A stretch of 64,000 nucleotides of DNA from Streptomyces sp. MMG1121 (GTDB lineage: Bacteria; Actinomycetota; Actinomycetes; Streptomycetales; Streptomycetaceae): the NCBI RefSeq assembly GCF_001280015.1, contig NZ_LGDV01000226.1, positions 62,001 through 126,000 on the forward strand, given 5' to 3'. Position numbers and translations under genes: made by a program. Shown piece by piece: positions 32,817-42,659 of this stretch; within the stretch, counting starts at the first letter, position 1, and each line of letters opens with the position of its first letter. The notes under the pieces are model-generated. The model saw only the letters and a program-made list of their open reading frames with translations. It did no database searches and had not been told where the DNA came from.

Positions 32817-34364
32817 CTAGGCCCGTTCGGCCAGCACCCTCAACTGCAGCCACAGCACCAGCCGTTCGTCCGGATCGGCCAGGTCCACCCCCGTGTGCTG
32901 CTGGAGTTGCCGCAGGCGGTAGCGGACGGTGTTGGGGTGTACGGCCAGCAGGTGCGCCGCGCCCGCCATGTCGCAGCCCGCCGTGAACCAGGAGACCAGC
33001 GTACGGGCGTACTCCGTGCCGTGCCCGGCGTCGTACGCCAGCACCCTGCGCCACGCGCCCGCGTTCAACTCCCGGCGTTCGCCCATCGCTTCGGCCAGTG
33101 CGAGCAGGGTCACCCGGGCCCGTACCTCGTCCGCCGTGGCCACCGGCAGTGCCGCGTCCAGGACCCGGAGCACCAGGTCCGCGTCGGCCCGTGAGTCCGC
33201 GAGCCCGGCCGCGTCCGCCGCGACCTCGCCGAGCGCTGCCCGTACCGGCACCCGCAGCGCCTGCCCGGCCCGCGCCACGACGTCCTCGGCGAGGCGCTTG
33301 TGCCGCTCGCCGGGGCCGGGCAGCACCGCGTACACCACCCCGTCGACCAGCACGCCCGCGTGCCGCCCGTAGCGGGCCTCGCAGTGCAGGCGTACCGCGT
33401 CCAGCAGCCGCAGTGCCGTGCGTTCGGCGTCCGGGACGCTTCCGGCGCGGTCCAGGTCCAGGACGAACGCCGCCACCCGCGCCCGACCGACGACTCCCAG
33501 GCGATGTGCGGCCGTTGCCGGGTCCGGCGTCGTGCCGTCGAGCAGCCGGCGCAGCAGTTCGCCGCCCCGGTGCCGGGCCAGCTCACGGGCCGCGCGCGCC
33601 CGCAGCAGGAGGAGGGCCGCCGTGGACGCGCCCTGGGCGAGACTTTCCTCGGCGTCCGGGGCGAGCCCGCCACCGTCGATCACCCACACCGAGCCGAGCG
33701 TCTCGCCGCCGGCCCGCACCGGCATCGCCAGCCGGGGCAGGTCGGCGTCCGACAGCGGGGCAAGCCTGAGCGGCCGGTCCGCGGCGAAGAGGCGCCGGTA
33801 CTGCTCCGTGTTCTCCGCGCTCCCCGGCACCTGCCGGCCCAGGATGCCCTGCCTGCGGTCCTCGTCCACCGGCTGGCCGGACACGGCCGAGTAGGCGAGG
33901 ATCCGCTGCCGGGTGTCCTCGATGGCCGTGGCCCCGCCGGTCGCCGTGGCGATCGCGTCGGCCAGCGCGAACAGGTCGCCGAGTCCGGTGTCGGCGGCGA
34001 CGGCGGCGGGCCGGACGGCGATGGCCGAGGCCAGCAGGAGATGCACGTGGTGCCAGGCGGCGTCCTCGGGGACCGACAGCAGCGCCACGCCCTGTGCCTC
34101 CGCCTCCGCGACCGGGCCGTCCGGACCCCGCACCACCACCCCGGTCAGCCCGGCCTGCGCCGCCGCCCGCAGCAGCGGCCCCGTCCGCGCCGCCGGCACG
34201 CCCACCGCCAGCAGCAGCGCGCCGGGCAGCCGGGGGAGCGGGGTACCACCGTCGTGCAGTACCGCCTCGGTGACCGGCACCCCGGGCCCGGCGGGGGCGG
34301 TGTGCAGATGCAGGGCGGCGTCGCCGACGGCGTCCAGGAGATCGCCGAGTGTGCACGCGTCCAT
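32817..34364 (-). CDS. PucR/CdaR-family transcriptional regulator
   Basis: A 515-residue regulator. The N-terminal part (1-130) resembles the PucR purine-catabolism domain (LGDLLDAVGDAALHLHTA), then a GAF-like middle region and a GGDEF-like CdaR domain. The C-terminal helix-turn-helix is typical: GCDMAGAAHLLAVHPNTVRYRLRQLQQHTGVDL. ATG 34364 has TGAGGTG upstream; an earlier GTG/ATG at 34439 would add 25 unrelated residues. It diverges from the GNAT/racemase operon across about 105 bp, making that operon its likely target. Confidence 0.87.
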   Translation of the reverse strand: MDACTLGDLLDAVGDAALHLHTAPAGPGVPVTEAVLHDGGTPLPRLPGALLLAVGVPAARTGPLLRAAAQAGLTGVVVRGPDGPVAEAEAQGVALLSVPEDAAWHHVHLLLASAIAVRPAAVAADTGLGDLFALADAIATATGGATAIEDTRQRILAYSAVSGQPVDEDRRQGILGRQVPGSAENTEQYRRLFAADRPLRLAPLSDADLPRLAMPVRAGGETLGSVWVIDGGGLAPDAEESLAQGASTAALLLLRARAARELARHRGGELLRRLLDGTTPDPATAAHRLGVVGRARVAAFVLDLDRAGSVPDAERTALRLLDAVRLHCEARYGRHAGVLVDGVVYAVLPGPGERHKRLAEDVVARAGQALRVPVRAALGEVAADAAGLADSRADADLVLRVLDAALPVATADEVRARVTLLALAEAMGERRELNAGAWRRVLAYDAGHGTEYARTLVSWFTAGCDMAGAAHLLAVHPNTVRYRLRQLQQHTGVDLADPDERLVLWLQLRVLAERA

Positions 34365-34468
34365 CAGCACCTCACCAGCACCTGCTTTGTCCGATCGTGA
34401 AACGAACCTATGTCCGTCTTGGCCGTGGGGACAACACACGGTGGCCCGCCCGCTCCGACACTCGTGGC

Positions 34469-35224
34469 ATGACAGCAGGAGTCACCCTCCGTACCGTCCA
34501 CGACGTCGCCGGGCTCGCGGCCGTGGCCGACTACTTCAGCGACGTCTGGCGCACCCCGCGCACCGCCCCGCCCTATCCGGCCGAGGTCCTGCACAGCCTG
34601 GTGCACGCCGGCGGTGCCGTGCACGCCGCGTACGACGGGCCGCGGCTGGCCGGGGCGGCCGTCGCCGTGCTCGGCGCCGGGGACAGCACGTACTCGCTGG
34701 TGGCCGCCGCCGACCGGGGTCTCGGGCACGAGGTGAAGCTGGCCCAGCGCGCGTGGGCGCAGGGGCGCGGCGCCCGCACCATGCGCTGGACCTTCGACCC
34801 GCTGGTCGGCCGCAACGCCCGCTTCAACCTGGCCAAGCTGGGCGCCGCCGGCACGGAGTACCTGGTCGACTTCTACGGCCCCATGGCCGACGGCGTGAAC
34901 GACGGCGACGAGAGCGACCGGCTGACGGTGACCTGGGAGCTGGGGGCGCCGCGACGGTCGTACGGCACCACGGATCACCAGGGGGCTCCGGTGGCCGGCC
35001 CCGCCCCCGACGGCGGCCCCCTCGTCCGGCGCGACGACCGCCGTCTCTGGTGCCGGGTGCCCGATGACGTCGTCGCGCTGCGGGCGGCCGACCCGGCACT
35101 GGCGCTGCGCTGGCGACACGCGGTGCGCGAGGTGTTCGTGGCGGCGTTCGCGGACGGGTTCCGGGCGACCGGGATGTCCCGCGACGGCTGGTACACGCTG
35201 AGCCGGGCCGAGGAGGGCGCGTGA
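34469..35224 (+). CDS. GNAT-like acyltransferase linked to N-acylamino acid racemase (COG3375 type)
   Basis: A 251-residue predicted N-acetyltransferase. It has the motif DRGLGHEVKLAQRAWAQGRGARTMRWTFDPLVGRNARFNLAKLG, which characterises the COG3375 group often coded beside MenC-like racemases; these presumably acylate amino acids that the racemase then acts on. The stop overlaps the GTG of the racemase gene, so the two are coupled. ATG 34469 is chosen; no strong ribosome site. Confidence 0.8.
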   Translation: MTAGVTLRTVHDVAGLAAVADYFSDVWRTPRTAPPYPAEVLHSLVHAGGAVHAAYDGPRLAGAAVAVLGAGDSTYSLVAAADRGLGHEVKLAQRAWAQGRGARTMRWTFDPLVGRNARFNLAKLGAAGTEYLVDFYGPMADGVNDGDESDRLTVTWELGAPRRSYGTTDHQGAPVAGPAPDGGPLVRRDDRRLWCRVPDDVVALRAADPALALRWRHAVREVFVAAFADGFRATGMSRDGWYTLSRAEEGA

Positions 35225-36330
35225 AGCTGGAGCGCGTCGAGATCGTGCACATCGCGATCCCGCTGGTCACCCCGTTCCGTACGTCCTTCGGGACGATGAC
35301 CACGAAGGACACCTTCCTCCTGCACGTCGTCACCGACACGGCCGAGGGCTGGTCGGAGTTCGCCGCCGACCCCGAGCCGCTGTACTGCTCGGAGTTCGTG
35401 GCCGGCGCCGAGCTGGTGCTGCGCGACTTCCTGGTCCCGCGTGCGGCCGCCCTGCCGCAGCTCGGCACCGCCGCGCTGGCTCCCGCGCTCGCGAGGACCA
35501 AGGGTCACGAGCTGGCGAAGGCGGCCCTGGAGACGGCCGTACTGGACGCCGAGCTGCGGGCGTACGGCATGCCGCTCGCCACGTATCTGGGGGCGGTACG
35601 CGACCGGGTGCCCGCCGGGGTGTCGGTCGGGATCAGGAACTCGCTGCCCGAGCTGCTGGACGACGTCGAGCGCCACCTCGCCGAGGGCTACGTCCGGATC
35701 AAGCTGAAGATCGAGCCCGGCTGGGACGTCGAGCCGGTCCGCGCGGTCCGTGAGCGCTTCGGCGCCGAGCTGCCGCTCCAGGTCGACGCGAACACCGCCT
35801 ACACCCTCGCGGACGCGGAGCATCTGCGGCGGCTGGACGCGTTCGGGCTGTTGCTGATCGAGGAGCCGCTGGAGGAGAACAACCTGTACGCCCACGCCCG
35901 GCTCCAGCAGCGGCTCACCACCCCCGTCTGCCTGGACGAGTCCCTGCACCACGCCCGGGACACCGCCGCCGCGATCGCCATGGACGCCTGCCGGGTGGTG
36001 AACGTCAAGCCCGCCCGGGTCGGCGGCTACCTCGAGGCCCGCCGGGTGCACGACGTGGCGCGGGCGCACGGGGTGCCGGTGTGGTGCGGGGGCATGCTGG
36101 AGACGGGCATCGGCCGCGCCCCGAACCTCGCCCTGGCCGCCCTGCCCGGCTGCACGCTCCCCGGGGACACCTCCGCCTCCGCCCGCTATTTCGCCGAGGA
36201 CATCACCGAGCCCTTCGTCCTCGAGGACGGCCACCTCCCGGTCCCGACCGGCCCCGGAATCGGCGTCGAACCGCTGCCGGAGGCGCTGCGCCGGTTCACG
36301 CGGGGGCGACGGGACCTGTACGCGGCATAA
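35221..36330 (+). CDS. N-acylamino acid racemase / o-succinylbenzoate synthase-like enolase-superfamily enzyme
   Basis: A 369-residue enolase-superfamily enzyme. The two catalytic lysines stand in YVRIKLKIEPGWD (KxK) and VVNVKPARVGG; metal ligands are in VDANTAY, IEEPLEE and CLDESLHH. The length and GIGRAPNLALA segment match the N-acylamino acid racemase branch. Menaquinone synthesis in Streptomyces mostly uses the futalosine route, so a MenC role is unlikely; with the GNAT partner, recycling of D-amino acids is a reasonable inference. Confidence 0.85.
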   Translation: MKLERVEIVHIAIPLVTPFRTSFGTMTTKDTFLLHVVTDTAEGWSEFAADPEPLYCSEFVAGAELVLRDFLVPRAAALPQLGTAALAPALARTKGHELAKAALETAVLDAELRAYGMPLATYLGAVRDRVPAGVSVGIRNSLPELLDDVERHLAEGYVRIKLKIEPGWDVEPVRAVRERFGAELPLQVDANTAYTLADAEHLRRLDAFGLLLIEEPLEENNLYAHARLQQRLTTPVCLDESLHHARDTAAAIAMDACRVVNVKPARVGGYLEARRVHDVARAHGVPVWCGGMLETGIGRAPNLALAALPGCTLPGDTSASARYFAEDITEPFVLEDGHLPVPTGPGIGVEPLPEALRRFTRGRRDLYAA

Positions 36331-36350
36331 GGCACAGGTCGTAGTCGCGT

Positions 36351-36356
36351 TAGATT
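36351..36356 (+). promoter_or_regulatory. -10 box of a leaderless promoter
   Basis: TAGATT ends 6 bases before GTG 36363, which has no ribosome site; transcription would start at the start codon. Confidence 0.5.
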
Positions 36357-36362
36357 GATCCC

Positions 36363-37154
36363 GTGTTCTCACGTCTCACGCGTCCCCAGGCCGTAGCCGT
36401 CTGCGCTGTGCCCGTCGTGGCCCTGCTCGCCACGGCGGCGTTCGCGCCGCTGCCGTTCTCGGTGGCCCAGCCCGGGATGACCGCGAACGTGCTCGGTGAG
36501 AACCAGGGCACCCCGGTGATCACCGTCTCCGGCGCGCCGGTCCGCAAGAGCACCGGCCAGCTGCGGATGGTCACCATCGAGGCGACCGGTCCGGACGCCC
36601 AGGTCTCCCTCGGTGACGTGATCGGCAACTGGTTCCGCACCGACCGGGCCGTGATGCCGCGCGACGCCGTCTACCCGAGCGGTGACACCGTCAAGGAGAT
36701 CGAGCAGCACAACGCGGCGCAGATGCAGCAGTCCCAGGACGCGGCGACACAGGCGGCGCTGAAGTACCTCGGGCTGAGCGCCGACAAGGTCAAGGTCACG
36801 CTGAAGCTCGCCGACGTGGGCGGGCCGAGCGCGGGCCTGCTGTTCACGCTGGGGATCATCGACAAGCTGGACGGCGACGGCAGCGGCGGCGAGCTCACCG
36901 GCGGGCGGACCATCGCCGGCACGGGCACGATCGACGCCGACGGCACGGTCGGCGCGGTCGGCGGGGTGGCCCTGAAGACGCAGGCCGCCCGGCGGGACGG
37001 GGCCACCGTCTTCCTGGTGCCGAAGGCCGAGTGCACCGATGCCAAGGCGGAACTGCCGAAGGGCCTCAGGCTGGTCCCGGTCACCACGCTGAAGAGCGCG
37101 GTGAACTCCCTGACGGCCCTGGACACGGGCAAGGGATCGGTCCCGAGCTGCTAG
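36363..37154 (+). CDS. Membrane-anchored Lon-like (S16) serine protease without PDZ domain
   Basis: A 263-residue protein with one N-terminal transmembrane segment (AVCAVPVVALLATAAFAPLPF) and an extracytoplasmic part. The C-terminal half is a Lon-type proteolytic domain with the Ser-Lys dyad: Ser in VGGPSAGLLF and Lys in GAVGGVALKTQAA. The YlbL-like relatives are about 340 residues and carry a PDZ domain in between; none is obvious here. It is transcribed alone and convergent with the betaine ABC operon. Confidence 0.83.
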   Translation: MFSRLTRPQAVAVCAVPVVALLATAAFAPLPFSVAQPGMTANVLGENQGTPVITVSGAPVRKSTGQLRMVTIEATGPDAQVSLGDVIGNWFRTDRAVMPRDAVYPSGDTVKEIEQHNAAQMQQSQDAATQAALKYLGLSADKVKVTLKLADVGGPSAGLLFTLGIIDKLDGDGSGGELTGGRTIAGTGTIDADGTVGAVGGVALKTQAARRDGATVFLVPKAECTDAKAELPKGLRLVPVTTLKSAVNSLTALDTGKGSVPSC

Positions 37155-37170
37155 CCCGGCCCCCGCGCCG

Positions 37171-38127
37171 CTACTTCACGAACCCCTCCTTCTTCATCCA
37201 GTCCAGCGCCACCTGGTGCGGATCCTGGCCGTCGACGTCCACCTCGGCGTTGAGGGTCTGCGCCACCGAGTTGTCCAGCTTCTTCGTGACGGGCTCGATG
37301 ACCTTCGCGATCGCCGGCCACTTCTCCAGCGCCTTGGAGTTGATCTCGGGGGCCGCGTTGTAGTTCGGGAAGAACTTCTTGTCGTCTCGCATCACCGCCA
37401 GGTTCATGGACCTGATCCGTCCGTCGGTGGTGAACACCTCCCCGTAGACGCACTTCCCCTTGGCCACCTGCGTGTAGATGATCCCGGTGTCCATCTGCGT
37501 GACGTTCTGCGCCGGCACGCTCATCCCGTACGCCTTCTCCATGCCGGGCAGCCCGTCGGCCCGGTTGGCGAACTCGCTCTCCACGCACAGGGTCACCGCG
37601 CCCGGGTCCTTCTTCGCCAGCGCGGCCACGTCGGACAGCGTCGTCGTGCCGTACTTCTTGAAGTTGGCCTGGTTCATGGCCAGGGCGTAGGTGTTGTTCA
37701 GCCGCGCGGGCGGCAGCCAGGTCAGCCCGTTCTTCAGGTCGGCGTCCCGCACCGCCCGCCACTGCTGCTCCGGGTCGGGGATCGGATGGCTGTTGCCCAG
37801 ATACGTGATCCAGGCCGTGCCGGTGTACTCGTACATGGCGTCGGCGGACCCGCGCTTGACCGCTTCCCGCGCCCCGACGGATCCCTGGATGCCGGTGCGG
37901 TCCAGCACGTCCGCGCCGGCGGCCTGGAAGGCGATCCCCATGATCGCGCCGAGGACGAGCTGCTCGGTGAACTCCTTGGAGGTGACGGTGAGACGGGCGC
38001 CCTTGAGCGGCTCGCCCGTCCCGATCGTGCCGGGCCGCACGTCGTCGGTCATGGGGGAGCCGCTCGTCAGGCCGCAGCCGGACGCCAGCACCAGCCCCGC
38101 CAGTGTCAGACGCGCGCCGCGGCTCAT
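37171..38127 (-). CDS. Glycine betaine/choline-type ABC transporter binding lipoprotein (OpuBC/ProX-like)
   Basis: A 318-residue protein with lipobox LASGC after a short signal peptide. The mature domain is OpuAC-type: TVTSKEFTEQLVLG near the start and YEYTGTAWITYLGN, typical of quaternary amine binding. It is the last gene of a Lrp-permease-ATPase-permease-binding protein operon; its ATG overlaps the permease stop. Osmoprotection or choline uptake is inferred from family. Confidence 0.9.
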   Translation of the reverse strand: MSRGARLTLAGLVLASGCGLTSGSPMTDDVRPGTIGTGEPLKGARLTVTSKEFTEQLVLGAIMGIAFQAAGADVLDRTGIQGSVGAREAVKRGSADAMYEYTGTAWITYLGNSHPIPDPEQQWRAVRDADLKNGLTWLPPARLNNTYALAMNQANFKKYGTTTLSDVAALAKKDPGAVTLCVESEFANRADGLPGMEKAYGMSVPAQNVTQMDTGIIYTQVAKGKCVYGEVFTTDGRIRSMNLAVMRDDKKFFPNYNAAPEINSKALEKWPAIAKVIEPVTKKLDNSVAQTLNAEVDVDGQDPHQVALDWMKKEGFVK

Positions 38128-38972
38128 GTCCCCACCTCCAGTCCGCGCGGTCGCAGCAGCACCTCGGCCAGCGAGGCCAGCCAGTCCACCAGCAGGGCGA
38201 GCGCCACGGTGAGCACCGAGCCCAGCACCAGCACCGGCATCCGCTGGTTGGTGATGCCGGTGGTGATCAGCACGCCCAGGCCGCCGCCCCCGCCGAAGGT
38301 CGCCAGGGTCGCCGTACCGACGTTGAGGACCAGGGCCGTCCGCACGCCCGCGAGGATCAGCGGGACGGCGAGCGGGAGTTCGACCCGGCCCAGCACGCCG
38401 AGCGGGGACATCCCGATGCCCCGGGCCGCCTCCAGCAGGGTGGGGTCGTTGGCCTTCAGACCGGCGATCGTGTTGGACAGGACCGGCAGGATCGCGTAGA
38501 TGATGATGCCGATCAGGGCGGCCTTCGTACCGGTGCCGAGCCAGATCACCAGCAGCGCCAGCAGGCCGATCGCCGGGGTCGCCTGGCCCATGTTGGCGAA
38601 GGCCATCGCCACCGGGGCGGCCTTGCGGAAGGTCCGCCGGGTGAGCACGATGCCCAGCGGGATCGCGATGATCAGCACGAAGAACGTGGAGATCGCCGTC
38701 AGCTTCACGTGCTGCCAGAGCGCCTTGGAGACCTGGCCGCCCGCCAGTGCGTTCTGCGAGATCGTGTCCAGGCTCGCCTGCCGGAACCACAGCCAGGTCG
38801 CCAGCAGTACGGCGACGAGGAACGCGGGCAGGACCGTCAGCCGCTGCCAGGACAGGCGGCGCGCGGGCGGGCGCTGCGCCGGGGGCGGGGCCTCCTGCTC
38901 CGCCTCGCCCTCGTCGCGGAAGGCGAGCCCCTTGACCTCGTGCTCGCCCTCGGGGCGGGGGTCGGTGCTCAT
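38124..38972 (-). CDS. Glycine betaine/choline ABC permease (second subunit)
   Basis: A 282-residue permease with a 60-residue hydrophilic, Pro/Glu-rich N-terminus and about six helices; the EAA-like loop is LLEAARGIGMSPLGVLGRVELPLAVP. The ATGA overlaps at both ends show coupling to the ATPase and binding-protein genes. Confidence 0.9.
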   Translation of the reverse strand: MSTDPRPEGEHEVKGLAFRDEGEAEQEAPPPAQRPPARRLSWQRLTVLPAFLVAVLLATWLWFRQASLDTISQNALAGGQVSKALWQHVKLTAISTFFVLIIAIPLGIVLTRRTFRKAAPVAMAFANMGQATPAIGLLALLVIWLGTGTKAALIGIIIYAILPVLSNTIAGLKANDPTLLEAARGIGMSPLGVLGRVELPLAVPLILAGVRTALVLNVGTATLATFGGGGGLGVLITTGITNQRMPVLVLGSVLTVALALLVDWLASLAEVLLRPRGLEVGT

Positions 38973-40216
38973 GCCTTCGTCACCCCTCCGGGTCCCTCCT
39001 GCTCCTGGTGGGTCTGCTGGGCGCGGGCCTCCTCCAGTTCGTGCTGGTGCTCCATGGCCTCCAGCCGGTCGGCCTCCAGCAGTTCGTGCACGGAGTTCAT
39101 CAGCGTCTCCATGTCGACCACGCCGAGGTACGCGCCGCGCCGCCCGGTCACCGCGACCCGGCCGGCGTTGTCCGTGAGCACGGCCTCCAGCGCGTCGCGC
39201 AGGGTCGCGTCCCGGGTCACCGTGTCGTGCACGAGGGTGCCCGCGCGGGCCAGTGAGCCCCGGGCCCGCATCAGGTCGCCGCGGCGCAGCCACTTGTAGG
39301 GGCGGCGGCGTTTGTCGAGGAGCAGGATCTCGTTGGTGCCGCTCGCCCGGATCACGGTGAAGATCTCCTGGAGCGGGGTCTCCACGGTCACCGTCGGGTA
39401 GTCCCGCATCTCCACGTCCCGTACCCGGGTCAGGTTCAGCCGCTTCAGGGCCGCGCCCGCGCCGACGAAGCCGGAGACGAAGTCGTCGGCCGGGTTGGTG
39501 AGGATCGCCTCGGGGGTGTCGAACTGGGCGATGTGCGAGCGTTCGCGCAGCACCGCGATCCGGTCGCCCAGTTTGATCGCCTCGTCGAAGTCGTGGGTGA
39601 CGAACACGATCGTCTTGTGCAGTTCGCGCTGGAGCCGGATCAGCTCGTCCTGGAGGTGGTCGCGGGTGATCGGGTCGACCGCGCCGAACGGCTCGTCCAT
39701 GAGCAGCACGGGCGGGTCCGCCGCCAGCGCCCGTGCCACGCCGACCCGCTGCTGCTGGCCGCCGGAGAGCTGGCGCGGATAGCGGCCGTGGAACTCGCCC
39801 GGGTCGAGCCCGACGAGATCGAGCAGCTCCTCGACCCGGGACCGGATCCGCGCCCTCGGCCAGCCGATCATCTTCGGCACCAGGGCGATGTTCTGGGCGA
39901 CGGTCATGTGCGGGAAGAGACCGGCCGACTGGATGGCGTACCCGACCTTGCGGCGCAGTTTCACCGGGTCGATGTCGGTGACGTCCTCGCCGCCGATGCG
40001 GATACGGCCGCCGGTCGGCTCGATCAGCCGGTTGATCATCTTGAGCGTCGTGGACTTCCCGCAGCCGGACGGGCCGACGAAGATGACCGTCTCGCCCGCC
40101 TTGATCTCCATGCTCACGTTGTCCACGGCCGGCTGCGGACTGCCCGGATAACGCTTGGACAGGTTCTCCAGCTCGATGGAGGCACCGTGGCTCTCGGCGG
40201 TGGAGGTCTCAGACAC
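38969..40216 (-). CDS. Glycine betaine/choline ABC ATP-binding protein with CBS domains (ProV/OpuCA-like)
   Basis: A 415-residue ATPase. Walker A GPSGCGKST, signature LSGGQQQRVGVARAL, Walker B VLLMDEPFGAVD and the H-loop VFVTHDFDEA are all intact. A tandem CBS module occupies about 265-385 and may sense ionic strength, as in OpuA; the C-terminus is a Gln/Glu-rich helix. Stop overlaps the next start. Confidence 0.92.
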   Translation of the reverse strand: MSETSTAESHGASIELENLSKRYPGSPQPAVDNVSMEIKAGETVIFVGPSGCGKSTTLKMINRLIEPTGGRIRIGGEDVTDIDPVKLRRKVGYAIQSAGLFPHMTVAQNIALVPKMIGWPRARIRSRVEELLDLVGLDPGEFHGRYPRQLSGGQQQRVGVARALAADPPVLLMDEPFGAVDPITRDHLQDELIRLQRELHKTIVFVTHDFDEAIKLGDRIAVLRERSHIAQFDTPEAILTNPADDFVSGFVGAGAALKRLNLTRVRDVEMRDYPTVTVETPLQEIFTVIRASGTNEILLLDKRRRPYKWLRRGDLMRARGSLARAGTLVHDTVTRDATLRDALEAVLTDNAGRVAVTGRRGAYLGVVDMETLMNSVHELLEADRLEAMEHQHELEEARAQQTHQEQEGPGGVTKA

Positions 40217-40856
40217 GGATCCCCCTGGGAATGGTCAGCCGCCCGACCAGGACGTACACAGAATCGAACAGAAGTGCGAGGATGATGATCCCGAGAGTGC
40301 CCGCGAGGACCTGGTTCAGTGCGTTCTTGCTGCCCAGGGAGGCGAGCCCACGGAAGATCTCGTTGCCGAGCCCGGGCCCGGAGGCGTAGGCGGCGATCGC
40401 GGCGATGCCCATCAGCATCTGCGTGGAGACCCGGATCCCGGTCAGGATCGGCGGCCAGGCCAGCGGCAGCTCCACCCGCACCAGCCGCATCGCCCGGGAC
40501 ATGCCGATGCCCCGGGCCGCGTCCACCAGCGTCGGATCCACCCCGCGCAGACCCACGATCGCGTTCCGCACGATCGGCAGCAGCCCGTACAGGGTCAGCG
40601 AGATCACCGTGGGCGGCACGCCCAGGCCGACGATCGGGACGAGCAGACCGATCATCGCGAGGGAGGGGATGGTGAGGATGGTGGAGGTGGCGGTGGTGGC
40701 CAGGTTGCCCGCCCAGTCGGAGCGGTAGGTGACCACCCCGATCAGCACCCCGATGAGGGTCGCCAGCACCATGCACTGGAACACCGCGCTGGCGTGCTGG
40801 TAGGCGTCGGTGAGCAACTGCTGGTGACGATTGCCCAGGTACTCCCAGAAGTTCAC
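40209..40856 (-). CDS. Glycine betaine/choline ABC permease (first subunit)
   Basis: A 215-residue permease with five to six helices and the EAA loop LVDAARGIGMSRAMRLVRVELPLAWP. Start GTG 40856 lies six bases after the Lrp stop; the end overlaps the ATPase start by eight bases. It is shorter than, but homologous to, the second permease. Confidence 0.9.
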   Translation of the reverse strand: MNFWEYLGNRHQQLLTDAYQHASAVFQCMVLATLIGVLIGVVTYRSDWAGNLATTATSTILTIPSLAMIGLLVPIVGLGVPPTVISLTLYGLLPIVRNAIVGLRGVDPTLVDAARGIGMSRAMRLVRVELPLAWPPILTGIRVSTQMLMGIAAIAAYASGPGLGNEIFRGLASLGSKNALNQVLAGTLGIIILALLFDSVYVLVGRLTIPRGIRV

Positions 40857-40862
40857 CCGCGC

Positions 40863-41378
40863 TCACCCCGACGTCGGCCCGTGTCCCTGTGTCTCCCGCC
40901 ATGTCCCTTCGCTGTCCCGGGCCGCCTGCTCCACCAGCGGGATGATCCGCAGCGGAACGGGGTTCTCCATGACGATCGTCGTGGAGGCCCGGACGATGCC
41001 ATCAAAACCGACGACCCGGTCGATCACCCGTTGAAGATCGGCGTTCGAACGGGCCACCAGCCGGCACAGCATGTCCCCGCTGCCGGTCGTGGTCAGCAGC
41101 TCCAGCACCTCCGGCACGCCCGCCAAGTGCGCCCGGACGTCGGGTCCTTGGCCCTGCCGGATCTGGAGTGTGGCGAACGCGGTGACCGGGTAGCCGAGGG
41201 CCGCCGGATCCACCTGCGGACCGAATCCGCGGATGACTCCATTCGACTGAAGCCGGTCCAGGCGCGCCTGCACGGTCCCGCGTGCCACGCCGAGCCGCCG
41301 GGACATCTCCAGCACACCGATGCGCGGCTCCTCGGCCAGCAGCACGATGATCCGCCCGTCCAGCCGGTCGAACGCCAT
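40863..41378 (-). CDS. Lrp/AsnC-family transcriptional regulator
   Basis: A 171-residue regulator: AsnC helix-turn-helix at about 3-60 (LDGRIIVLLAEEPRIGVLEMSRRLGVARGTVQARLDRL), then a RAM ligand domain (GDMLCRLVARSNADLQRVID). It diverges from the hydroxyphenylpyruvate dioxygenase gene and sits at the head of the ABC operon on its own strand. An 18-bp inverted repeat in the divergent region (41456-41473) is a candidate binding site. Aromatic amino acid sensing is inferred from position. Confidence 0.88.
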   Translation of the reverse strand: MAFDRLDGRIIVLLAEEPRIGVLEMSRRLGVARGTVQARLDRLQSNGVIRGFGPQVDPAALGYPVTAFATLQIRQGQGPDVRAHLAGVPEVLELLTTTGSGDMLCRLVARSNADLQRVIDRVVGFDGIVRASTTIVMENPVPLRIIPLVEQAARDSEGTWRETQGHGPTSG

Positions 41379-41438
41379 CCGAGCCTCCCGAGGTGGTCAT
41401 CCTGTACAGAAAGTCCGCCGATACGGCCGCACCACTGA

Positions 41439-42647
<1,209 letters not shown>

Positions 42648-42659
42648 GGCCTCCAGGGG

